Source: an uncultured Clostridia bacterium (GTDB lineage Bacteria; Bacillota; Clostridia; Oscillospirales; Oscillospiraceae). Taken from it: a stretch of DNA of 5,065 bases. Every line of letters begins with the position of its first letter. Position 1 is the stretch's first letter. The position numbers were made by a program, and so were the translations under genes. Shown here one piece after another: positions 1 through 4,978 of the stretch. The notes beneath the pieces are model-generated. The model had not been told where the DNA came from. It made no database searches and was given only the letters and a program-made list of their open reading frames with translations. The stretch is taken from NCBI GenBank assembly GCA_947169005.1, contig CAMVOG010000175.1:1-5065 (forward strand), read 5' to 3'.

Positions 1-415
1 AGAGCTGCAAAAGGGGTCCGCCGCAGGTCTCCGCGATGGCGCGGATGGCGGCCTTCACGTCGTCAAGGGAGGGGTCCGCCTCCGCCGCACCCCCGTTTGC
101 GAAGCAGAAGCGGCAGCGCAGGTCGCAGCGGCGGGTGACCTCCAGCAGCACGCAGCAGGAGGCGGCCTCGTGCTCCGGGCAGAGGCCGCAGTTTCCCAGG
201 CAGGCCGCCCCCGCGCCGGGGGCCAGGGGCTCCGCCTGGGCCGTCCAGCGGGCAAAGTCCAACCGGCCCCGCCATACGGGGACCCGGAAGGGGCCGTGGG
301 CGGGGCAGCGTTTTTCCAGCCAGACGCTGCCGTCCGCCTCCCTGTTCAGAGAGGCGGACAGATTTTCCAAACATACGGGGCAGACCGAGCGGGTCTGCCG
401 GATTGTTTCACTCAT
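1..415 (-). CDS. trsS: Radical SAM protein, TrsS/MJ0619-like, N-terminal part (cut by window edge)
   Basis: Only the first 138 codons are present; the gene runs off the left edge. The product starts MSETIRQTRSVCPVC. Seen: a zinc-ribbon-like start with Cys12-x2-Cys15 and Cys37-x2-His40 (CPAHG), the stretch VWRG at 47-50, a second cysteine cluster Cys72-x3-Cys76-x2-Cys79, then CDLRCRFC with Cys97, Cys101 and Cys104, the CxxxCxxC motif that binds the radical SAM [4Fe-4S] cluster. Known of the family: proteins with this cysteine-rich N-terminus include the radical SAM (seleno)protein TrsS of Firmicutes and the archaeal MJ0619-type pterin methylases; the TrsS substrate is not established as far as I know. 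The visible part encodes all cluster ligands as Cys and has no in-frame TGA. It begins 16 bases after the thrH stop, with a purine-rich GGAAAAGGA before the ATG, so it is very probably cotranscribed with thrH. Radical SAM membership is firm; the subfamily name and symbol rest on recalled similarity. It is not a glycyl radical activase by its N-terminal layout. Confidence 0.8.
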   Translation of the reverse strand, partial: MSETIRQTRSVCPVCLENLSASLNREADGSVWLEKRCPAHGPFRVPVWRGRLDFARWTAQAEPLAPGAGAACLGNCGLCPEHEAASCCVLLEVTRRCDLRCRFCFANGGAAEADPSLDDVKAAIRAIAETCGGPLLQL

Positions 416-431
416 TTTCCTTTTCCGGCCC

Positions 432-1037
432 TTACCGGGCCAGCGCCTCCTTGATGGCCCCCAGGAAGCTGCCGTAATCCTCAAAGGCAGGGATCTGGGG
501 GTAATCCTTCTTGATCTGCTCCGTGGTGCGGAAGAGGAAGCCCGCCTTGCTGGCCTGGATCATGCCCAGGTCGTTGAAGCTGTCCCCGGCGGCGATGGTC
601 TCCATGCCCACGCTCTGCAGGGCCTTCACGGTGCTGAGCTTGGACTGGGCCACCCGCATCTTGTAGCCGGAGATGCTGCCGTCCGTCTCCACCACCAGGC
701 TGTTGCAGAAGATGGTGGGGCGGTCCAGCTTCTCCATGAGGGGCTTGGCGAACTGCTCAAAGGTATCGCTGATGATGATGACCTGGCTCAGCCCCCGCAG
801 CTCATCCAGAAACTCCTTCGCGCCGGGCAGGGGGTCCACGGTGCGGATGGTCTCCTGGATCTCCCTAAGACCCAGCTTGTGCTCCTTCAGAATGGCCAGG
901 CGATAGGCCATGAGCTTGTCGTAATCGGGCTCGTCCCGGGTGGTGCGGCGCAGGGCGGGGATGCCGCTGGCTTCGGCAAAGGCGATCCAGATCTCGGGGA
1001 CCAGTACGCCCTCCAGATCGAGGCAAACGAGATTCAT
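432..1037 (-). CDS. thrH: ThrH, phosphoserine phosphatase / homoserine phosphotransferase (HAD superfamily)
   Basis: 201-residue cytosolic HAD-superfamily enzyme, close in length to Pseudomonas ThrH (about 205). Known of the family: ThrH dephosphorylates L-phosphoserine and can pass the phosphate to homoserine, linking serine and threonine biosynthesis. Seen: HAD motif I as DLEGVLVPE with the presumed nucleophile Asp7 and with Glu9 in place of the second Asp, which is the ThrH signature; motif II Ser90-Asp91-Thr92 in VIIISDTF; motif III Lys133; motif IV GDSFND at 151-156 with the Mg-binding aspartates 152 and 156. The segment EIWIAFAE at 15-22 also matches ThrH. The ATG at 1037 follows AAGGA by 9 bases, and a consensus-like promoter lies at 1090-1118, giving an estimated 45-base leader. 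The radical SAM gene follows after 16 bases. The fold and active site are complete. Classical SerB is the only close alternative, and motif I argues against it. Confidence 0.93.
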   Translation of the reverse strand: MNLVCLDLEGVLVPEIWIAFAEASGIPALRRTTRDEPDYDKLMAYRLAILKEHKLGLREIQETIRTVDPLPGAKEFLDELRGLSQVIIISDTFEQFAKPLMEKLDRPTIFCNSLVVETDGSISGYKMRVAQSKLSTVKALQSVGMETIAAGDSFNDLGMIQASKAGFLFRTTEQIKKDYPQIPAFEDYGSFLGAIKEALAR

Positions 1038-1065
1038 AGGTCTTCTTCCTTTACAGTCAAGTTGC

Positions 1066-1082
1066 TGGGAGGGAAGCTCCCA
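1066..1082 (-). promoter_or_regulatory. Small hairpin at the 5' end of the thrH leader
   Basis: TGGGAG at 1066-1071 pairs with CTCCCA at 1077-1082 around a 5-base loop. With the predicted transcription start near 1083, this 6-bp stem would sit at the very 5' end of the thrH transcript. 5'-terminal stems of this kind commonly protect mRNA from decay; there is no sign of a ligand-binding riboswitch or leader peptide. Confidence 0.4.
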
Positions 1083-1089
1083 TAAGGGA

Positions 1090-1118
1090 ATAATAAACCA
1101 TTCTCAGTGAATAATCAA
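1090..1118 (-). promoter_or_regulatory. Sigma-70-type promoter of the thrH operon
   Basis: On the minus strand, TTGATT (1118-1113) and TATTAT (1095-1090) are separated by exactly 17 bases. Each matches its consensus hexamer at four or five of six positions, and the surrounding 1090-1130 stretch is AT-rich against a GC-rich background. The start would be near 1083, about 45 bases before the thrH ATG. It shows that thrH and the radical SAM gene have their own transcription start and do not depend on read-through from the bicupin gene. Confidence 0.72.
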
Positions 1119-1148
1119 GGGCTTTTATGCGTTCCGCCTGTTTTTTAG

Positions 1149-1184
1149 GCGGCGTGCCCCACGCATACGCGCGGAGCACGCCGC
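1149..1184 (-). other. Very stable 16-bp GC-rich hairpin
   Basis: Arms at 1149-1164 and 1169-1184 pair over 16 consecutive positions on the minus-strand RNA, including two G-U wobbles, closed by a four-base loop (1165-1168). On the plus strand the same wobble positions become C-A mismatches, so the structure fits minus-strand RNA. It lies between the bicupin gene and the thrH promoter, where a terminator for the upstream unit would be expected. However, on the minus strand the stem is followed by CTAAAAAAC and not a T-run, so it is not a standard intrinsic terminator. It may be a 3'-end stabiliser or processing stem, or part of the adjacent repeat element. Its last bases can also pair in a competing 6-bp stem (1134-1139 with 1147-1152). 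Confidence 0.6.
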
Positions 1185-1186
1185 TT

Positions 1187-1312
1187 AATGAATACTGAAA
1201 ACTGAAGACTGAATAATGAAAAACAGTGGAGCCCGCTTCGCGGGAAATTCAATAAGCGCGCAGCGCCACCGCCATTATTCATTTTTAAGTTTTAAGTCTT
1301 CAGTTTTCAGTA
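1187..1312. repeat. Inverted-repeat element made of ACTGAAA-type heptamers
   Basis: Left arm 1187-1221 reads as five consecutive 7-mers: AATGAAT, ACTGAAA, ACTGAAG, ACTGAAT, AATGAAA. Right arm 1277-1311, read on the minus strand, is ACTGAAA, ACTGAAG, ACTTAAA, ACTTAAA, AATGAAT. The outer 18 bases (TACTGAAAACTGAAGACT, 1193-1210 against 1295-1312) are perfect inverted repeats. The next seven (GAATAAT, 1211-1217 against 1274-1280) pair again once a 14-base insertion, two heptamers, in the right arm is skipped. The GC-rich core contains GTGG/CCAC (1226-1229 with 1266-1269) and a CCCGC-TTC-GCGGG hairpin at 1232-1244. There is no ORF in it. It could be a small non-autonomous mobile element or a structured intergenic repeat; target-site duplications are not clear. 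Confidence 0.65.
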
Positions 1313-1407
1313 AACGCGGATCCGATGGATAATTTGAAGCAGAGTGTTCTCCCGCCCCTCGCCGGGGGAAAGATCATCGCCCGCTCCCACCGTCTGCTTT
1401 TATCGTC

Positions 1408-1435
1408 CACTAAGCACTATGCACTAAGCACTTTC
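1408..1435. repeat. Short array of CACTAAG-type heptamers
   Basis: Four consecutive 7-mers, CACTAAG, CACTATG, CACTAAG and CACTTTC, the last matching only in its first half. The array ends 10 bases from the stop codon of the bicupin gene, so it falls in that gene's 3' untranslated region. The unit differs from the ACTGAAA type nearby but has the same 7-base period. The remaining bases 1313-1407 show only a minor CCCC/GGGG stem near 1355-1370 and no gene. Confidence 0.6.
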
Positions 1436-1445
1436 CGGAGCCCTG

Positions 1446-2438
1446 TTATCCCTTCATCCCGACTCTGGCGATCTGAACGTCGTACTTTTTCTTCAGCCCC
1501 TCGACGGTCTCGGGGGTGAGGCGGGCGGGATCATAGTGCCTGATGGCGGCGTAGTCCTGGAAGAAGAGGGAATAATAGCTCTGGCCGCTCATGTCGAAGA
1601 GCTCGGAATGCTCCAGCACCTCAAAGCTGCGGGGGGCGTAGCGGGGCAGGTCGATAACGCACTCGTCGTCCGCCTCGAATTCCTTGCCCATGACCTTGAA
1701 GCGGATGCGGCCCTTGCGGAGATAGAGCAGCTCCCGCAGGGGCGGGATGCGCCGCCACTCCACGCAGAAGCCGGGCTCCATCACGGCGCAGTCCAGCTCC
1801 TTCACGCCGCCGTTCTCCCAGCGCTCCACGACGACGCGGAAGCTGAGGCCGGGGAAGAAGTCATAGGCCGCGTGAGGCCGCTCGATGTTCTTGATGGCCT
1901 GGCATTGCTCGGTGGGCACCTCCTCGCAGAGGAAGGGCTCGGTGTCGATGTGGTCCATGAAGCCGCGGGTGGCGTAGCTGTTCAGCTCCGGGTCGTCCGC
2001 CAGCTCGGGCATGGCGGCCTTCACGCGGGCCACGTCCCCGAACTCGGGATAGGTGAAGAAATCATGGTAGGTCCCGCGCCACTTCACGTCCTCCAGCCAG
2101 CCCATGCCGTGGTTCTGCCCGGCCTGGAGCTGAACGATGTCGCCCGTCTGGGCCAGGGCCCGCTGGCCGTTGATGTAGAGCCAGAGCTTGCCGCTGTCCA
2201 CAAAGAAGGTCTCGTAGCCGTGCAGATGGTAGTGGGGCATCTGGCATTTGGTGAAGTCCGTGCCCTCGGGATTCTTGTACATGACGGTGTCCAGGCACCA
2301 GTAGAGGCCGTGGGGGCCCTCAGCGTTGGTGATGAGGCCCGCGGTAGAGCGCTTGACGCCCTCCTTGATGGTGGAAGAACTGCCGCTCCAGGTGGTTTCC
2401 GGCGTTTTCAGATCATAGACGAACTCGTTCTTTTCCAT
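1446..2438 (-). CDS. Bicupin protein, probable metal-dependent enzyme of unknown substrate
   Basis: 330-residue cytosolic protein with two cupin barrels and no signal peptide or membrane segment. N-terminal cupin (about 45-130): motif 1 HYHLHGYE at 69-76 gives His69, His71 and Glu76, and motif 2 GDIVQLQAGQNH at 99-110 gives His110, a standard 3-His/1-Glu metal site; motif 2 has Gln where Pro is usual. His73 may add to the site. C-terminal cupin (about 200-290): the barrel pattern is clear, but the motif 1 region (EWRRIPPLRE, 227-236) has no histidines, so this domain probably lost its metal. This layout resembles gentisate dioxygenase-type bicupins, but a dioxygenase is unlikely beside an oxygen-sensitive glycyl radical enzyme; an isomerase, lyase or epimerase role is as plausible. 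The start is ATG 2438, placed 9 bases after GAAGGGA. It lies 77 bases after the glycyl radical enzyme gene on the same strand, probably cotranscribed. The specific function is unknown. Confidence 0.85.
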   Translation of the reverse strand: MEKNEFVYDLKTPETTWSGSSSTIKEGVKRSTAGLITNAEGPHGLYWCLDTVMYKNPEGTDFTKCQMPHYHLHGYETFFVDSGKLWLYINGQRALAQTGDIVQLQAGQNHGMGWLEDVKWRGTYHDFFTYPEFGDVARVKAAMPELADDPELNSYATRGFMDHIDTEPFLCEEVPTEQCQAIKNIERPHAAYDFFPGLSFRVVVERWENGGVKELDCAVMEPGFCVEWRRIPPLRELLYLRKGRIRFKVMGKEFEADDECVIDLPRYAPRSFEVLEHSELFDMSGQSYYSLFFQDYAAIRHYDPARLTPETVEGLKKKYDVQIARVGMKG

Positions 2439-2447
2439 GGTTTTCCA

Positions 2448-2454
2448 TCCCTTC
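2448..2454 (-). promoter_or_regulatory. Ribosome binding site fixing the bicupin start
   Basis: GAAGGGA lies 9 bases upstream of the ATG at 2438, downstream of an A-rich stretch (2457-2466) on the minus strand. The reading frame also opens at a TTG at 2456, but that codon overlaps this site and has no Shine-Dalgarno of its own, so the ATG is preferred. Confidence 0.65.
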
Positions 2455-2465
2455 AATTATTTTTT

Positions 2466-2503
2466 TGCTCCCGTACCCATCCCCTCCGACGGGTACAGGA
2501 GCA
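2466..2503 (-). other. Intergenic hairpin between the glycyl radical enzyme and bicupin genes
   Basis: Arms 2466-2478 and 2491-2503 form a 13-bp stem in minus-strand RNA with one internal G-U, around a 12-base loop. On the plus strand that pair is a C-A mismatch, which points to a role in minus-strand RNA. The stem starts 12 bases after the stop of the glycyl radical enzyme gene. It is followed on the minus strand by seven A residues and then the bicupin ribosome binding site, not by T residues, so it is not an ordinary terminator. It most likely protects the 3' end of the upstream message or tunes the ratio of the two products; a protein-binding site is also possible. Confidence 0.6.
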
Positions 2504-2515
2504 TGATAAACGAAA

Positions 2516-4960
2516 TCAGATCTCAAACTCGCTGCGGTAGATCACGTCGTCCTGGATGCCGGGGGAAAGCTGCACGAAGTAGGCGGAGAAGCCGCCGATG
2601 CGCACGATTAGGTCCCCGTGCTTCTCCGGCTCCCGCTTGGCCTCCTTGAGCTCCTCGGTGTCCAGAATGTTGTATTGGATGTGGCTGCCGTTCATGCGCA
2701 TATAGGCGTTGGTATAGGCAATCAGCTTGTCGATGCTCTCCTCGCTCTGCAGCAGGGAGGCGGAGAACTTCTGATTAAGCACCGCCGCGTAGCACACGTC
2801 GGAGTAGCCGGAGCTGCAGGCGGAGCGCAGCACCGCCGTGGGCCCGTTCACGTCCGCGCCCCGCATGGGGGAAAGAGAGCCGTCGTTCAGAGGCTCCAGG
2901 GCCTTGCGCCCGTCGGGCAGCGCCCCCGCGCCCAGGCCGCCGAAGTAGTGCCAGGCCAGGCCCTCCCGGGAGATCATCATGTTCCGGTAGGGGGCGTTGT
3001 CATAGCTGCGGATGATGCGGGCGGATTCGTCGCTGATGCGCTTGACCATGGCGTCGGCCTCCGCGTCGTCGTTGCCGTACTTGGGCTGGCTGAGGCAGAG
3101 CTGACGGATCTCCTCGCCCCGCCGGCCGGCGAAGTTGCTGTCCAGGGCCTCCATCAGCTCGGCCATGGTGAGCTTCTTCTCCTCATAAACCAGCTTTTTC
3201 ACCGCCAGCAGACTGTCCGCCACGTCGATGATGGCCCGGTCCGAAATGCCGAAAAGGGAATAGTCCGGGTGGGCCTTCGTGAGGTCCTGGCCCAGCTCCA
3301 TGCTGGCCTCCAGGCCCAGGACGGAGAGCAGGGGCGTGCGGATGAACTCATGGCAAATCTCCCGGGCCACGCCGCCCAGCCAGAAGTCCCGGTGGCAGAG
3401 GAATTGATGCTGCTTGAAGAAGGCGGACACCAGCTCCTCGAAGTCCTTGAAATCCCTGGGGTCCCCGGTTTGGAGGCCCGTCTGCTTCCCGTTGATGTCC
3501 AGGCCGTTGTGCAGCGTCATGTGCAGCAGGCCCGCCAGGTTGAAGGCGGCGATGCCCTCGGCCCCGTAATGCTCCGCCCGGGTGGGGATGCTGGGATAGA
3601 CGCAGCCCAGCCCGGCCCACTCCACGGCCTCCTCAAAGGGGATGCCGTCCTTGACGTAGCTGCCGATCATCACATGGTCGTTCTGGAAAAGGGGGATGCC
3701 GCCCTTGGTCTCCAGATTGGTGCGGATGGCCTTCCGCATGAGCCAGTCGGGGGTGCCCTCGTTCCAGCGCAGGCCCACGGTGGGGGAGGAGAGCTTCAGC
3801 TCCGCCACCAGGTGGAGGAAGAGGTAGCTCAGCTCATTGGACTGGTCCGTGCGGTCCTGCCCGAGGCCGCCCACCATGAGGTTGTTGATGCCGAAGTTGA
3901 CCTGGTGGGTTTCCTTGTTCATGTCGTCGGAAACGAAGGTCTGGGTGCCCCAGCGGCCGATGAGGTCCGCCAGGTCGGAGGCCATGTCCTCCAGAGCCAC
4001 GCCGTTTGCCAGGTCCCGCTTGAAGAAGGGGTAGAGGTACTGATCCGGGCGGCCCCAGTGGCTGTTGTTCTGCATGGGATTCTCCAGCACCTTGCAGACG
4101 GAGCAGATGGCCATGGCCTGCAGGGCCTCGTGGAGCGTCCGGGCCGGATGGGCGGGAACATAGTCGCAGGTCTCCGCGATGCGAAGGAGCCGGGCCTTCT
4201 CCGCCGGGTCCGTCTCGGCGGCGGCCATTTCCCGGGCCAGGTCCGCGTAGCGGCGGGCGTGGGCGATCACGGCCTCCAGCACGATCACGGCGGAGCGCCA
4301 GAAGTAGATTTTGTTGATGTCCGTTTCCTTTTTGGCCAGGGCGTCCTCAATATGGGCCTTGGCCTCGTCGATATAGCCCAGCAGGCCCACCCGCAGGATC
4401 TTGGGCCAGGTGAAGGTGGCGGTGCTCTGGCCGGTGATGCCGTTCTGCAGGCCGGGGTCCTTCAGCTTGGCGGCCTCCGCGTCCTCGGCCCAGGAGCCCA
4501 CCAGGTCCCGCCAGGCGGCGTAGGTGCGGGTGGGCATGCTGATGGGGTCGAAGACCCGGGCAGCCTCCCGCAGCAGGGCCAGCTCCTCGGGGTTCAGATA
4601 GGCCTCCGCGTCCAGCGTTACGCCGATGACCCCGTCGTCGTTCCAGATATCGTGGATGTAGTCGCCGCAGACGTTGATGGCGGTCTGGCAGCCGATGACC
4701 CCGGGCGTGGGGCGGCCCACGATCTCGTCAAAGGGGTGAATGCGGATGGGTACGTTTTCCAGCACCCGCTTGAGCTGAAGAGCGAAGCGAAGCTGCAGGT
4801 CCATGCCATCGGTCTCCTTCCAGGAGGCCAGGGCCTCCCGCTCCCGGTCCACATAGACCCGCCAGGGGGCGGCCTTCATGGCGGCCCGCCAAGCTTCGTT
4901 TCGGGGCGAAAGGCTCAGCGCGTCGATGCGCGCCAGAAGCCCGGTGTCGATCGTGTACAA
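2516..4960 (-). CDS. Glycyl radical enzyme of the PFL/dehydratase superfamily, substrate unknown
   Basis: 814-residue cytosolic enzyme. Seen, in order: an N-terminal PFL-like domain with LENVPIRIHPFDEIVGRPTPG (about 67-87), WGRPDQYLYPFF (302-313), LMVGGLGQDRTDQSNELSYL (361-380), the thiyl-radical loop GLGCVYP with Cys453, ALPDGRKA near 680, GPTAVLRSA, and the C-terminal glycyl radical domain HIQYNI...RIGGFSAYF with Gly790. The Cys-Gly spacing (337) fits the glycerol dehydratase/choline lyase type. Known: an activase makes the Gly radical, which passes to Cys and then abstracts H from substrate in C-C, C-O, C-N or C-S cleavage. Odd: Tyr455 stands where diol dehydratases and choline lyase have Glu (GCVE), and the stretch usually reading GH with a general-base His near 175-180 here reads TGQSTATF. 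It is not PFL, which has two adjacent cysteines. No activase is visible nearby. The chosen TTG start lies 8 bases after AGGAGG; TTG 4978 would add six residues. Glycyl radical family firm, reaction unknown. Confidence 0.94.
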   Translation of the reverse strand: MYTIDTGLLARIDALSLSPRNEAWRAAMKAAPWRVYVDREREALASWKETDGMDLQLRFALQLKRVLENVPIRIHPFDEIVGRPTPGVIGCQTAINVCGDYIHDIWNDDGVIGVTLDAEAYLNPEELALLREAARVFDPISMPTRTYAAWRDLVGSWAEDAEAAKLKDPGLQNGITGQSTATFTWPKILRVGLLGYIDEAKAHIEDALAKKETDINKIYFWRSAVIVLEAVIAHARRYADLAREMAAAETDPAEKARLLRIAETCDYVPAHPARTLHEALQAMAICSVCKVLENPMQNNSHWGRPDQYLYPFFKRDLANGVALEDMASDLADLIGRWGTQTFVSDDMNKETHQVNFGINNLMVGGLGQDRTDQSNELSYLFLHLVAELKLSSPTVGLRWNEGTPDWLMRKAIRTNLETKGGIPLFQNDHVMIGSYVKDGIPFEEAVEWAGLGCVYPSIPTRAEHYGAEGIAAFNLAGLLHMTLHNGLDINGKQTGLQTGDPRDFKDFEELVSAFFKQHQFLCHRDFWLGGVAREICHEFIRTPLLSVLGLEASMELGQDLTKAHPDYSLFGISDRAIIDVADSLLAVKKLVYEEKKLTMAELMEALDSNFAGRRGEEIRQLCLSQPKYGNDDAEADAMVKRISDESARIIRSYDNAPYRNMMISREGLAWHYFGGLGAGALPDGRKALEPLNDGSLSPMRGADVNGPTAVLRSACSSGYSDVCYAAVLNQKFSASLLQSEESIDKLIAYTNAYMRMNGSHIQYNILDTEELKEAKREPEKHGDLIVRIGGFSAYFVQLSPGIQDDVIYRSEFEI

Positions 4961-4968
4961 GTCCTGTT

Positions 4969-4974
4969 CCTCCT
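4969..4974 (-). promoter_or_regulatory. Consensus ribosome binding site of the glycyl radical enzyme gene
   Basis: A perfect AGGAGG sits 8 bases before the TTG at 4960. No in-frame ATG or GTG exists between this site and the first conserved residues, and the only other candidate, TTG 4978, would begin ahead of the site without one of its own. This supports translation from the rare TTG start. Confidence 0.7.
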
Positions 4975-4978
4975 CCAA

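Noticed and set aside
1..415. The radical SAM gene as the activase of the glycyl radical enzyme
   Set aside because: Its zinc-ribbon-like N-terminus and second cysteine cluster ahead of CxxxCxxC do not fit activases, and it has a separate operon and promoter.
1141..1184. Rho-independent terminator reading of the strong hairpin
   Set aside because: The run of six T lies 5' of the stem on the plus strand, which is A residues 3' of the stem on the minus strand, so neither direction has stem then T-run.
1187..1435. CRISPR array
   Set aside because: The units are 7 bases long and contiguous, with no 25-40 base repeats separated by unique spacers and no cas gene.
1446..2438. Assignment of the bicupin protein as gentisate 1,2-dioxygenase
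   Set aside because: The domain layout is similar but the motif context differs, and an oxygen-using enzyme next to an oxygen-sensitive radical enzyme is implausible.
2439..2456. TTG at 2456 as the start of the bicupin gene
   Set aside because: It overlaps the ribosome binding site of the ATG at 2438 and has no Shine-Dalgarno sequence of its own.
2516..4960. Assignment as pyruvate formate-lyase PflB
   Set aside because: PFL has two adjacent active-site cysteines; here a single cysteine sits in GLGCVYP, and the surrounding motifs match the dehydratase-like branch.
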